Shown here piece by piece: positions 1 to 58,030 of a DNA stretch of 64,000 nt. The stretch spans positions 16,454,101-16,518,100 of the forward strand of contig NC_134957.1 in assembly GCF_965638725.1 (NCBI RefSeq), written 5' to 3'. Origin of the DNA: Aptenodytes patagonicus. Its lineage: Eukaryota; Chordata; Aves; Sphenisciformes; Spheniscidae. How positions within the stretch are numbered: position 1 is the stretch's first letter; the number at the start of each line of letters is the position of its first letter. The notes beneath the pieces were generated by a model. It was given only the letters and a program-made list of their open reading frames with translations. It did no database searches and was not told the DNA's origin. Position numbers and translations under genes: made by a program.

Positions 1-17278
<17,278 letters not shown>

Positions 17279-18191
17279 ACGCTGGGTCCGGGAAGCAGGG
17301 ACCACCTTGGCTGCAGCCGCTCGGCACCCCGGGTGCACGCGGAGGGGAGGACGGCACCGTCAGAGCACAGGATGGGTGAGGTCGGGCCCCGCGGGGAAGG
17401 TGGTGGCTGGAGGGACGGTCGCCGCCGGGGACGGATGGCTCCGGGGGCACCTCGTCGGTTGGGATTTCCACGCAGCCGGTCCATGATGCTGCTCTGGCAG
17501 CCGTACGTGCTCTTGCCCAGCACAGAGGTACAACTGGAAGGCGATGGCTTTCTGGCTGCAGGGAGGTTATTTATCAGGTCGCCATGAAGATTGCTTTGCA
17601 ACGGAGAAAACCCTTTTCCATTCAGGACTTCAGTGCTGAAAGTCACTGTGAATTTAAGCCCAGCATTTGGAGCACATACACAGACTGTACCGGTCCACAG
17701 GACGCCGTTGGATTACAATGTACATAACTCGTTTCACTGTAGTAGGTCCATTGTGGATTTTTTTTCCTTTTTTCTATACCTCAGTCCCGCAATTTTTTGT
17801 TTTCCAGGAGATTGGATAATGCTGCTAATTTACATAACACCACTTTTGCCTGAATTTCTTACTGTTGTTATACCAGCTCACATCGCAGCTAGTAAGATAT
17901 TTGTCATGTTTTATTTTGGTTAACAAGTGCAGAAAAATTTATATGGGTTTTACTCCCTGTAGCCAAATATTTTTCAGGTTACAGACAACGAGTCCTTACT
18001 CCTTCTTTTTTTGGTTGTTTTGTTTGAAGTGATGTAGTTGTATATGTTTCTATACATGAAAACAAACAAACAAGCATAGAACAGCATATGACGGCAAGCT
18101 TTGTGGTTTTGCTAGGTCATGTTTCAATTTGGCGAACCTGAAACGTATGATCACAATGACACAAGGGATGTTACAAGCCCGTAGGGTCAGC

Positions 18192-18197
18192 AATAAA
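18192..18197 (+). terminator. Candidate poly(A) signal AATAAA (proximal)
   Basis: This is the first AATAAA after the stop codon, 0.9 kb downstream, and is followed by T-rich sequence. It could end a short 3' UTR isoform. Confidence 0.4.
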
Positions 18198-18739
18198 TTG
18201 TATTTTTGTAAATTGTCACTTTTTAACTATAAGTTTATATTTATGAATTGAAAAACCAGTTTATTCCTCAGTGGGTGTACAGTTGTGTCCCTACTGTTTG
18301 TGTCTTTCCAAAGGAAAAATGAAAATGTACATTTCTGAGGCGTTAGTAGCTGCGTACTAACTTTGGGCACTGTTAGAGCCCAAACGCAGGAGATGGATTA
18401 GGCCATTACTGTAAGCTTTGCAAGAAAAAGGTTAGTGAGGACCAGGTCCAGCTAGCAGCAAAGCTCCATCTGGCGGTCAGAGCAAGGTTTGGGGACAGGT
18501 TAGTTTGTAACCGCTGTTGAATCCGAGCAAAGCGTGCTCTTTTTTGCCTTCTTTTTTTTTTTTTTTTGGCGTGTGTTTGCTTTTTTTTTCTTGTGCAAGC
18601 TGCTTTCTTGGCTCTTCGCACCACCGCAGCAGCTGGACACTGGTGCGTACTGATGGAGCAGCCCTTGGCACGAGCAACCCCAAGCAGCCCTGTGTTTCAA
18701 GAAAAGGGGGGGAGTGGGAAAGTTGGCGTGCAAAAAAAA

Positions 18740-18830
18740 AATAGGTATAGCTAATGGTACATGTATCTATAGCTAGAGATACCTAATGCTGTAGATATAG
18801 CTATATCTATAGCTGGCTAGCTAGCTCACT
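18740..18830. repeat. AT-rich imperfect palindromic repeat (TATAGCTA type)
   Basis: Related units such as tatagcta, atctatagctag, tagatatagctatatctatag and ctagctagct are packed into about 90 bases. Many are self-complementary, so the stretch could fold as a hairpin. No known element was recognised. Confidence 0.6.
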
Positions 18831-19850
18831 TTCTCCCCCACCAGCCACTCACATTTTTCTGTGCTGCAGAACTGGGAGGATTTTTGTAAGCTTCGGGGCC
18901 AGGCGCAAGCGCGTGGGCTCGGTAGCACGGGGGCAGAAAAACCTGACTGTTTCAGCCTGACTGAAACAGGTGGTGGCAGCCCGAGTTTCCCGGAGAGCTC
19001 AGGAACAAAATGGGAGCGCGCCAGATCTGCCCCAGACGCGGTTTTGGCTGCAGCCTTCCTGCTGCCTGGCGGGGTGCAGCGTGACTCACCGCCTGCCCCG
19101 GCCGTGCCCCGGCCCTGTTGCACAAGAGGCTGTTTCCCACCCGCCGGGTTTTTCCTGGGGAAGGGGACAGGGTTTTGATGTGCCTCATTGCCCGTGGTGG
19201 TGGCGGGAGGACAGGCTGCCGGAGCAGGGTGCTCCCGCCGCAGCCAGGAGCTTTCGCGGGGCTGGGCTGCTTTGATGTTTTGGCTGGGGCAGTGGTGGGC
19301 ACGCGAACAAAAGCTGTGTGAGCCCCCAGCTTTCCACGGGGCCCATCCCTTGGCAAAAGCATCGGCAGGGGTTGGCTTTGGCTGGGGCGTTTGGGCACAT
19401 ACCTCCCAGGGATGCCAGCGGTGACAGGTTGCAGGTTGCAGAGCAGGCCACCCGGCCGCGAGCAGTGTTGTGGGGAGTGCAGTGGGCCATAGCACAGAGC
19501 CGAGGAGGTGCCCGGCAGCCCTAAGCCTAAGCCCCCTGAGCCCTGGGGTTACAATATCGGGGCTAGTGCCTTGCGAGTGCAGTCCCCTGGCTGGTTCCCA
19601 GCCTAGCCGGCACACGCAGCCCCTGGGCACCGGGGTGGCTGAGCAGCTGCTCTTGGGCACAGCCCGAACTGCCCCCCCCCATTTCAAACCCCTACAAGTA
19701 ACTGCGGCTACAGCGGAGCCGTGGGCCGGGGCCACCTCACTGCTGGTAGTGGGATGTGGAACACCTGCCTTTGCGGTGCAGTCTGGAGCTGAAATACTAA
19801 CAAACAGCCTCAACCCTTGGCTCTCAGAGCCCAAGGCCTGGGGAGGGCGC

Positions 19851-20733
19851 GGGGGGGGGGGGGGGGGGGGGGGTCTTTCCTGCCCCAGGCAGTTTGTGCT
19901 GCAGTGTCACATGAGGGACCGCAGCAAGGGCCAGCACAGAGCCTTGAGGTAGGAAATAATTTTATTTAATTTTTTTTTTAAAAGCACTATTACTTTTAGG
20001 GTCTCCCCCCTCCCCGTCCCAAGATGGGAGGGTTGCTCATGAGGTTGGGGCAGGAGGGGTTGCTGTATTTTTGGGTGGTGTTTGTGGGTTCCCCCCCCCC
20101 CCCCCAACCTTGGCACATAATGTTAGTGGGGAGGCAAACACACACGTTTATGTTAGGGAGCCACTATTGTACACAATTTGTGGCCTGGTGTGGCTGGCAG
20201 GAGGGAAAGGCCGTGCATTTCCCTGTCTTGCCCATTAAATCTGCATTGCCCCAAGATAACACCATGGCTGTTCTGCAGTGTCCCATCACCGTACATGAGC
20301 CCAGACGTGGCAGGTGTCAATCGAATGTATCTTGGAGGTGGTGGTGGTTGGGGTCAGGGGCTTGGGGGGTGCTTTTTTTAACAGGGCTTGGTAGGGAGGT
20401 AGCCAAGGCAGAGTAGTTTTCTGGCATTGTTGTGGCTTTGAAAGCAAGTCCAACAAAAGAGGGTTGGGAAGGGGTGGGGGGTTGGGGGGGGGGGGGGGCG
20501 CGGGGGTCGGTGGGTGTGCCGGACGGGGCTGTGCCATGGATACGGCCCTTCTGATGGCAGCGCTGGGCAGCACAGACAGGGAGGGCGAGAGGGGGGTTGG
20601 CACCGCCACCCCTGCTCGCAGCCTCTCGGTGAGGAGCACAGGAGGTCTGCAAGGATGTTTACATGTTAAATTGGCCTTGCTAAAACAAGAGACCTAAAAC
20701 GCACTTTATCATGTGCCCCCCCCCCCCCCCCCC
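19851..20733. repeat. Cluster of four long G/C homopolymers
   Basis: There are runs of G (19851-19873, 23 bases), C (20091-20105, 15 bases), G (20484-20498, 15 bases) and C (20716-20733, 18 bases) within 0.9 kb, among other G-rich tracts. They could form G-quadruplexes on either strand, and their written lengths may be unreliable because such runs sequence poorly. Confidence 0.9.
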
Positions 20734-21249
20734 TTTATTCCCAGTGTCCACCCCAGCTGCTCGCCCAGCTGCTGGCGGGCAGTGGGTGGCTCTGCGGGTC
20801 CCAGGTGCTGCCTCATGGGTAGAGCCATGTTTTCCAGATGTGCTCCAAAGGACAAAATCCCATAGTCCCTTTTTGGGGCTTGCTTGGTCCCTGCTCGGTC
20901 TGCCTCTAGGCTGGGGGAAGGCTGAGTCCGGGCCATGGGATTTTTGCCTTATATTGTCACTCACTCTCAAAAAATATACGAATAAATAAATCTCTATTCA
21001 GGTTGATTTGTATTTGTTTACCTCGGTGTTAGCTACGACCTGTGTTTTTGGGAGCCATTTGGAATTGAGGGTTGCTGGTGGGTTTGGTTCACACACACAC
21101 CCCCAGGTGCTTTCAAGAAAACCGCGTGTGACTTGCCGGTGACAAGCAGAGGGCAGGAACGTGACCGATGCCGCCTGTGTCGGGGTTGGGCTCCAGTGTC
21201 AGTGTTGACCTATTAGTTATTAATGTTCTGAGGCTTTCTAGTACACAAG

Positions 21250-21345
21250 CACCTATATACTATATCCCTCTCTATATATAGATATACAGATATATGTATT
21301 TTTAATATACATATATATGTATGTATGTGTATATCTATATATAAA
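21250..21345. repeat. TA/TATG-rich simple repeat
   Basis: Alternating tatata, gatata and tatgtatgtatg units fill about 95 bases inside the probable 3' UTR. It is low-complexity sequence. Confidence 0.75.
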
Positions 21346-21401
21346 AACATCTGTATAGGCCACACAATTCCAGACCTCTGAAAACACAGGCAGCTTTAAT
21401 T

Positions 21402-21407
21402 AATAAA
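21402..21407 (+). terminator. Candidate poly(A) signal AATAAA (middle)
   Basis: It sits in TTAATTAATAAAGTC and is followed by a T-rich stretch, in the AT-rich part of the putative 3' UTR. Confidence 0.35.
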
Positions 21408-21796
21408 GTCTTGCACTTTTAGCATATTTGTACATATAAGCTAAAGCCTGGTGGGTATAATCAGGCTGGTTTGACAAACATAGTGAAAAGTTACTGTATA
21501 TATTGTATATACTCCATGTAAAAAAAAAAAGAAAATAAGAAAAAATCTTAGAATTGAGTATAAATCTTGGTTTATTTTATATGATGTTGAATATAGATAC
21601 ATTTATAAATGTTACTATTCTTAAAAGTATTTTGTAATGGGGAAAAAGGAAGTGTCTTATGAAGATGAGCAGTAAAGATTTTATTCTTTTCTTGAATCTA
21701 TGTCCCTGCACAGCTCCACTGAATGGGAGCCCGTGCATTTTGACAAGCTTTAAACAGATTGTACATAGTATTTAAAAAAAAAAAAAAAGAAGAAGA

Positions 21797-21802
21797 AATA
21801 AA
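21797..21802 (+). terminator. Candidate poly(A) signal AATAAA (distal)
   Basis: This is the last AATAAA on this strand before the facing 3' end of TBC1D8B. It lies in an A-rich stretch, with T/GT-rich sequence (gtgctgttgttatt) 30 to 45 bases downstream, a usual arrangement for a cleavage site. Confidence 0.45.
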
Positions 21803-21820
21803 ATACTACTTGTAAGACCT

Positions 21821-22370
21821 CTTACACAGTATGTGCTGTTGTTATTCCCTGGGTGGTATGGGTCTGGTGGGGATCAGAAACTGCTCCTTGCTCTCCAGGA
21901 GGCACAAGAGCACCAGCCGTCGCGTATACACGTGTATAAACAGCTGAAGGGATGGGGCTCAAGGCGGAGACTTGGATTTCCATGGCCATTGCCAGAAGCA
22001 ATAGGGGCAACACATAAATTAGAAAGAACAAGGCATCGGAGTCAGAGTAGACATGTCTGCACACTGTAAATGTTTTAATCTGGATGCAAAAAATGAGTAA
22101 CGGTACTCTTCCTGGGGTAACTCACTTGCCATCCCGGCACTGAAGCAAGTTCAGGCTGTATGCAAGGCTAAACTAGTCCCAGGCTTCAGAATCTGGGTCT
22201 CCTCTTCGTTTTTCCTCCACTTCTGGGGAGGCTGGTGTCCTAGCATGATTTTTGGCTTGGTCCTTGCTTTGAAAAGCACTCACTAAACGTGGCTTTAACA
22301 TGACCAATGCTCTTGAAGGAACTTCTGAAACATCGTGAGAAATAATAGTGCCTCAAACACAGATTTTTTT
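21821..22370. other. Gap between the facing 3' ends
   Basis: About 550 bases separate the distal + strand poly(A) signal from the distal - strand one. I see no exon, RNA gene or repeat in it. In mammals RPL31 lies between NPAS2 and TBC1D8, but no RPL31-like coding segment was seen in any frame here. Confidence 0.6.
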
Positions 22371-22390
22371 TTTTTCTTAAGTGAAACATT

Positions 22391-22396
22391 TTTATT
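22391..22396 (-). terminator. TBC1D8B: Distal poly(A) signal of TBC1D8B
   Basis: TTTATT on + is AATAAA on -. About 20 bases further along the - strand is an A-rich tract, and no later - strand AATAAA precedes the facing gene. This would give TBC1D8B a 3' UTR of about 4.3 kb. Earlier - strand signals, for example at 23314-23323 and near 25080, could end shorter forms. Confidence 0.45.
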
Positions 22397-24334
22397 TAAC
22401 ACCCAGTTTGTCTTACAGTACTGCTGCATACAATACATTGTATAAAAAGCCAACCTGCCAACACAAACACGTGTTGCCTTCTTGGTAAAGTGACAAAGCT
22501 ATAGCAAAAAAGACAAAATAGCCTATTTTTCTGGAAACAAATTGGAATATTTCTTTTTGTTTTAGTCCAGATAACAACAGCGATCAGCAATCAAGAACCT
22601 TGTATGGTACAACTGGATGAGAAACTTCTAATAAAATCAACACACAGCTATTTCTTAGTCACTGTGGTAGCAAACTCTTCTAAAAAGACATTATTATCTA
22701 GCCATTAGTGATGAACAAGTAGCTTGTTTTAGGAATGGATGGAAACACAGAGTGCTTTTTCTGAATCACATGGCAACGACCATTTCCACATCCCGGGAAA
22801 TGCTACCGGTTGAATTACAAGCAGTTCTCCCCCATGGTGGAACGGGCTCGTATTTTCATTACTATTAGTTGAGCTATTCCCTCACCTCGTGTGTTCAAGC
22901 CCCAAACTCGGCGCCCACAGAGGTCAAGCAGCCAGCTCCTCGTGGTGGTCAGGGCTGCCACCATTCACCTGGAGCGCAGGGAACGGCCACAGGCTCCCCG
23001 GGCAGCACGCTCTGCGTTGCAAGACCGAGGGAATGTGGCAGCTCTGCTGGCCATCCCCCTGGGCTAACGATTACGTTTGACAAAAGGCATCTTACGTGCA
23101 CAGCAACAATAATAATGGCCCAGCCACTAGAAAGGACTGCGCAGCGTACGCTAACGGCCACTGCTTCAGGGTAAATAACCATGGCATAGCTGCCAAGTCA
23201 CACTGGTGACACCGCAGCAGGTAGTGCAATTTTAAAACTGTATAAACAGCATCACTAGTTTTAGCAATCTATATCCTACCTACAACTGTCTATTTTGTAC
23301 TGAATGATGCACATTTATTTATTTCCTATGACTGAACCAAAAAAATAGAGAGACAGATAACTTCATGAAAACTGTTACGGAAAAAAAACACCATAGAGAA
23401 GTGAAATGACACATCAGTACTCACTTAACCGCGCTGCTTCCTGTTGGTGAATGAACTGTTCAAAGTTCAAAAACACTTCTAAAAACTTCCAAGTTACAAT
23501 TTTAATGGAAAGTCCCCCCCCTTCAGAAGTAGCTGAGTAATTCTGGGTCAGACTCTCTGCAACCGCCAGACTCCTTGCTAGCACTTCTGCTTAATTCCCA
23601 GCGACATGTGGCAGCTGACCTCCTGCAACAGAGGCGTGCGCGCCCGCAGCGTCCTAACGCGACGTGATATGAATCTGGGTTCATCTTTGCATCACCAAGA
23701 ACTTCAGATGGCCAAAAACCAGTATCGCATGGGGATCTCTGTCCCTGACTACGCAGGGCTTTAAAGTCAAGGCATCACCCTTCGGGACGGAAGAGAGGGA
23801 AAGAGCTTCTATTGCTCTAGCTCCCCCAATCCCAACTAAGCCTGCGCGTATTTGTTAGCCAGGCTGCCTCCACAATAGGAAAGGGAAGGAAAGGAGCTAG
23901 ACTCTAACTCCAGAGTGACGCTGTCGCAAGCAAAGCACAAGTGTCCCTCAGTGTTATGGCACACTGTGTGTGCCCAGCAAACACACCTCTGGCTCGCGCT
24001 CCTTGGAAACAGCGGGCATTTGCTACATCTAGATCTCCCCAAAGGATCAGCCCGTGACCCACCGTCTCCAAAAGGAAGAACCTGCCGGTTAGGCAGTTGC
24101 CCGAGTGCTGCCAGCCTGCTGGAAGCGACCTTGCTCCACCCTCCGTCCTGCTGAGGCTGGACGCCTGGCCACTCTGACTAGTCTTGCTGGATCAACCTGC
24201 AGGTGTATTACAGGAATGATTTAAAGACTTTACCCTTTTTGGGAAAAAAGATAAACTAAACAGAAAATCCATGCGGTTAATAAAAGTTAGCGTTCCCCTA
24301 CATATCCTAACTTCTCACCTTAAATCTATTTTTT

Positions 24335-24359
24335 ATATGTGTGTGTATATATATATATG
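24335..24359. repeat. (TG)n(TA)n simple repeat
   Basis: A short compound microsatellite, tatgtgtgtgtatatata, lies in the probable TBC1D8B 3' UTR. Confidence 0.85.
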
Positions 24360-26726
24360 CTGGTAATCTCTCTTTATACATAGATATGATAGCTGACAAG
24401 AGCTACTACGTAATTGGTAATGGCTCTGCAGTCTCTTGGACTGACACTAATAGAAAACAGTGTTTTAAAAAGGCGCTCAGTTTTGCATAACCAAACCAAG
24501 TAATGTCACAAGGCTATTGTATTTTGCAGGTTCCTTCAGTAGAGTCTTCTGTACTTAGATCTTAACATCTTGGCTCTCAACCAAAAAACGTCATTGAGTT
24601 TTAAGACTTTCATCTCTCTGTGCTACCTTGCTTAGCAAATAGTTCATAGCTTTGACTACTTCTTGAAATTAACAATATCTGTCATAAACCTACAAAAGCT
24701 TTTTGGACGGGCAGCTGCATCTGTTTTCATGGGGCTCCATTAATTTCGGCACGGGTAGTTGCAGAAGAATTACTCACTGAGCAAACCTTATCTGAGTACG
24801 TCCTGGACTAGAACAACAATATCATCTGCTTTGTATTTCTAAAACGACATTAGGAAAACAGTGAGTAGATAAATTTTAAAAGTAACACAGTGTTGCTCTA
24901 CTTTGCCTCAGAAACATATCTATATGAATGGATAAATTAGTTTTTATATTTTACGCATAAAAATACAAATCAGTATTGTATCAAGTGTAATTGCTTTGTG
25001 AAGGCTTCTGAAAAAAGCTTCCTCATTTCTTACATATACAATATGGTTTTTGGAGTTACTGTTCATTCAGTAAAACTTTATTTTACATTAATACCTGAGA
25101 GTATGGGGGAGAGTAGAAGAAATAATTCATAAATTCATTGCTCCTAATCAAAACTGTATTCTTCAGAAGCAGCATGGGAACTTTAATACCAATTGCGATG
25201 ATGGTATTTCACCATGTGCTTGCAACACAAGTCAGAATTTCATTTTATTCTTCACTTGTATTAGTATTGCAAGAAAAGCCTCAGTGAACGATACCATACC
25301 CATTCTGCTTCTTTACAAAAAACACGCACAGTATAAAAATAATGCTGCTCTGCAGAGAAAGATTGTCATACAGGCGTTAGAAACAGCCATTTTTAACTAG
25401 TTTAGCAGAGAGTCTCAGATCACTTTGTTGTTGTTGTTGTTAAAATACAAGCTCTTCCCCGCTTTCTCTAAACCCATTCTAGCACCAGCTACCAAAGGTT
25501 CAAGGTCAACATTTATCAGCATTATCACTGGCAGAGCTTGCCTCCACAGGATCTTTACTGTATAATTTTTTATAAATTAAAAATTTCAAGTCAGATTCCA
25601 GAGGATTTTCTTGTTGCCATGAATCCTGGCAGATAGAAAATATTACAGCAGCAGTAATCCAGAGAGCTATAGAAAAGAAAGAATAATTACTAGGTTGAGG
25701 TGTGGACTCGGAGTAGGCAAAGGAGCAACGGCCATCTGTCCCTAGCAGTTCAATAGTCAGCATTCAGCTAACTAAGAAGCAGCTAAAGATGGTCTGTGCT
25801 CGGGCTTTCCAAACACAAGCAAAACTATACATTTCATCAACATGCTCCTAAGAAGCCAACAATGGCTCCTCTTGCAAGATGAATGACAACCGCCACGTGG
25901 TCAGACAGATTTAGCCACTGCTTTCCCTTGATTTCAACAATCTATACTAGCTTTTGCACCCGTGTGCAGCCTGGATGACCAAACAAGCTTCCATCCTTTT
26001 CACCTGTATTGTAGGAGGATTGGTATGAAAATGGGAAAAAGAACTCATGTATAGGCTGAGCTAGAAAAGCAGGAAACCAGTTGTTGCAAAAACTGAGACG
26101 CAGGCTGGGAGAATGCAGTCTGCAAACTGCCGATGAGGGGCTGGAATCTGCAAGGGTCCAGGACCATCAGCAACACCAAAGCAGAGGAACTGAGAGCAGG
26201 GCAACTTTCTTCTCTAACCTCATGCTCTTGTGCCTGCCATAGCCTCTATTCTTAGTCTTCGCCCTGCTCTGATCCCAGTCAACATGCAAGTTTGGAAATA
26301 ACTAATTAAACTAACCTGGAAGACAACTTCTAAGCTGTCAATAGTCCTTTTAAGTGAAAATGGCTGGAAGTCATTCCTTCTATCACAGTAATAGAAGTGA
26401 ACCCGGAGAGCACGCACTGTAACAGTTGTCATTCAGATAGGTTTACAATAGGTCACATCCAGTATTTCCAAGCAATGTTGCATATTTTAATAACATGGTA
26501 AAGAGTTTATTATTCAGTCCTTTTTTTGGAGTGAAACTTATGAACAATGCAAGAAAGTGATTGTGCTTCAAACTATTTTTATTTACATTACATACCAGTA
26601 ATCTGATATTTAAAGCTAACTCTTCGAACTCCATTCTCTATGTAAACACCAGACTCAATTTCCATAGTAACAATCTTCATTTGTATGCGCTTTATGTGGT
26701 TAATTCAGAGTCAAACGTAAAGAAAA

Positions 26727-54565
<27,839 letters not shown>

Positions 54566-57500
54566 CTAAGGTTTTGAAATATACACTCACTTCTGATTCC
54601 TTTCTTAGTGAATAGGAATGTAGTGTATAGGAATTAGTCCAAGTAAGGACTAATGAACTCTGAGAAAATAAGAAGCACAAATGAGTAAAGCAAAAAGTGC
54701 TCCCAGAGGAACTTCTTTGGGAGGTGATGATATTTTGATCTAGTAAAAACCATTATAAGCACAAAATGAGGGTGAAGAAGTTTTTTGAGATGACCCCCTT
54801 GGAAGCGATAGCCATGTAGTATGGTAAACCAGAGGATAACCTGAAACCTAACATGGTAGTTCCCAGCCTTCAACGAGCACAAGCAGTAATTGAACTACCT
54901 CTTAATTAGTCATTTACTGTTGTTCTGTTTTCCAGTCACAGGAAACATCTCTTAGGAGACTAATTCCATTATGTCTGATTTTTATAAAAATCCCACCATT
55001 TTTACATGAGAACACCACATCATACTTTCTGTACATACAAAAGTTTTGCTGCTCATACCACATATAGCTAGAAAATGCCTGCCATTCTTCATAAACAGTC
55101 TATCAGATGACTCCTACATAAAATATGGAACACTAATATTTCATCCTACCATCACATGCATAAGTATATTACATGAAGTGCATTATACCCATATAGATTC
55201 TACACCCAAGGTACAATGGCCATGTCACCTCCCTGCCACTAGATATTGAATTCGCTCCTATTAAACAGAGTTCAGATCAAAATATACTCATTTCATTGAG
55301 ACATACTTCATTTCTCCATAACTGGGTGCAAAAAGTTTCCTGAGAAAATGAGTATGCATTTTATTTGGGCTGCCAAAATCATTCTTTCTGCACAGTAATA
55401 AAAATATTAGCCCAGATATCTTAAAAGTTCCTTTCAAATCTAAGAATCAGGGAATTCTAAAAGAAGAAAAATCCATACAGAAGAAATACAAGCCTTTGGA
55501 TCCTAATGCACAAGTAAAACTTTTTCTTCTTGTTACAACAGAAACAAACATACAAGCTACAATATCTTATGCTTCCTTCCTGTATTTCCTATGCTTGCCA
55601 TCCTTCTAGCATGGCCATATAAATGGAAAGTTCAACTAAAGCAAAGCTACCAAAGCAATCACACAGAGCTTTTACTCTCCTACAGAAGAACTGCAAAATA
55701 AGAGATGAGATTACCCAAAAAAATATGAGAGATGCAGGTACCCAAAGAGATGCTGTAAAGTCTGTTCCACAAACCTGCTGAGATCATGGATGCAGGGCAT
55801 TCCCAAAAAAATACTATTAGGGTAGAGAGCTTGTATGCAAAGTTAATATATCCCTTATAGCACCTCTAAGTACCCTTCCATGTTTAACGGAAAATGATCT
55901 TTTGATTCAGGTTTTTAATATTCCACAGAAGCATTAGATTTAGATCATTTCAAATGCATCCCTCAAAAGTTATTTCAGAATTTTTAGGTTGGCTTCTGGT
56001 ACTTTTTGTTCCACTTTCTTTCCATTAACCCTTTCTCAAATTCTGAAAAATAACGATTGTGACAGAATACAAGAAAGCAAAGTAAGATAAAATTGAGAAG
56101 TCTAGACAATCATCCTCAGAACATGGTTTCCTAAGGATACACTTTCAGCATAGAGCCTGTGTGACTACCTTACTGTGGCTATTCAAGTTTCAGAATGCTT
56201 TTGCTTCTCTTAAAAAAAAAAATGGAAGTGAATAATAATGAAAAACACAAAAAAAACCCCAAAGACCAGTACGTTACATCAATCAAAAATACTATCTTGT
56301 CTTGTCTGCAATTCATAGATTGTAAGCTACTGTTGGAAAGTAGAATTTTTTTGTAGTTTCTAACTGAAGTCAGACATTGAATAGATAACAACATTTATGT
56401 CTGTTTAAAGAGCTTTAGCTTACTGAGTGAGTCATAACACTGAGCTGATCTCAAAGTTGGCTTTGCTTCAGCAAATGTTTTAGTATTTCATTCACAATTC
56501 TCCTAATATAATTTACTGTTATGATATACAGTACAAGGACATTAGTCACCATTTATAAGGTTAACGCAACCACTCAGCTTGAGAGAATGATTACAACAGT
56601 GCACTAGGAAGCAGCACTCCTCAAAATGCCGTAAGTTTCTGTCTACTTGGAAGGTCATTAGATTTTAGATACAAGAAACTGCACCAGGTTAGTACCAGTC
56701 ACTTCAACAGTCCCACTAGTCAATACTGCTTGGTCCACGAATGTGACATAGATTACAGGTTTGCGCTTAAGCCGATAAATACTCAATACCTTACGAACTA
56801 ATTCCATGGCTATGGCCACTGGCATAATTGCGAGGAATCAGCAGAGTCTCACCTTCTTACCCTAGTCCTGAAAGTGCTCTATGAGCTGCGAATTTTTTGA
56901 ATACTGTATTATCAGTTAGGGTTTCCATAACTACAAGTAGTTGGGTGCTTCTCAGCAAGTACTCCCTTTTACTGCTGTTTCCCAACAGGAAATCAAGAAC
57001 CATGTTCACCCAGGCAAGTAAGACCACTGCTGAGCGGTTTGCTGGCACTCTACTAACTCCATTCATACAAGCCTACTAAAGAATGATTCACTTCCAGGGT
57101 TGCAGAGATTTAAAATTCACCTGTGTAATGACAAGGATATTAATTGTAAAATAAAGGAGTAGGCAACAAAAGAATCAGTAACTGCGCAGCCCAGAAACTA
57201 GCATTATCTCCATAAGGGAGGCAAGGGGAAAAAGCAGCTCAGGCCATAGTTGCCAATCCCTTGCTAATGAAATGCAGTACACGTTGCTCTCAACCAACCA
57301 ACTTTAGGGACAACCTACAGAAGGTCATCTATTCTCATCTCTGCTCAAAGCTACACCCCACAGTTTCTGCTGGGGATTCCACCTAAATCATCCTCTTGCC
57401 TCACTCGGGGAATGACTTCAGCTGTAGATATGGAAGGTGCATATTTACACAGAGAAAGGGCTCTGCTTTTAGAAAACATTTTCAGTTTCGTAGCTACTTG

Positions 57501-57989
57501 AGTAAAACTACTGGGAAATACCCTAGATACTTAAATAAATAGGGTAAAATACCCTAGAACAAAATAAAGGGCAAGGAATCCAGAATAGCTTTGAAATAAG
57601 GATGAGTTCTTCCCAAAAGTCTCTAAACACTCGGTTAGCAAAATATCAACATTCGCTGAAGAGCAATGAATTTTGCTCTCAGCTGTACCAATTTATGGCA
57701 ATAAAGCCAGTATGTTACATGAAAATAACTGCCCAGCATTTTGCCATTTGGGGGCAACACTACTTTGCTTTTCTATATTTATTTCACCAAGTACATCAAA
57801 AGACTATTAATATTCGCTTTTTTTTTTGGTCCTTTTCAACCAACAATCTCAAAGATTTTTTTTTTTTCCCCTGGAATAGCTGTCAGTTACATCTTTTTTA
57901 CTGCTAACATTCTTCTTTATTTTAAATGTGTATATCATACCCAGCAATCTGACTACTTCCTATCCTTTGTGGGACTAGTGTAAGGCAAA

Positions 57990-58030
57990 CAGAATAATAT
58001 AAGTTTCATTTTACCGATGAAGAATCGGAA
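57990..58030 (+). repeat. Possible short L2/MIR remnant
   Basis: cattttaccgatgaagaatc followed by ggaagcaaagaaaa resembles cattttacagatgaggaaac and tgaggcacagaga of the same ancient family. It is very short. Confidence 0.3.

Larger units (their letters stand above)
17279..21820 (+). other. Probable 3' UTR of the Clock-family gene and downstream flank
   Basis: No coding exon is visible after the TGA. AATAAA hexamers lie at 18192, 20981/20985, 21402 and 21797. The region 17.7-18.4 kb is AT-rich and UTR-like. It is followed by a GC-rich block (about 18.85-20.95 kb) with long G and C runs, then AT-rich sequence again. The transcript may end near 18.2 kb or run to about 21.8 kb; the sequence alone does not decide. 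Confidence 0.5.
22375..26726 (-). other. TBC1D8B: Probable 3' UTR of TBC1D8B
   Basis: From the TAA at 26727-26729 no further exon is visible on the - strand down to the last AATAAA at 22391-22396. The stretch is mostly AT-rich, with a (TG)n(TA)n simple repeat at 24335-24359 and a short (TTG)n near 25424. Open frames are short and unlike known proteins. Confidence 0.55.

Noticed and set aside
18821..19834. Longest single open frame in the window, 337 codons on the - strand
   Set aside because: It lies in GC-rich sequence where stops are rare, shows no domain, has a composition dominated by Ala, Pro, Ser and Gly, and continues no neighbouring exon. I read it as chance.
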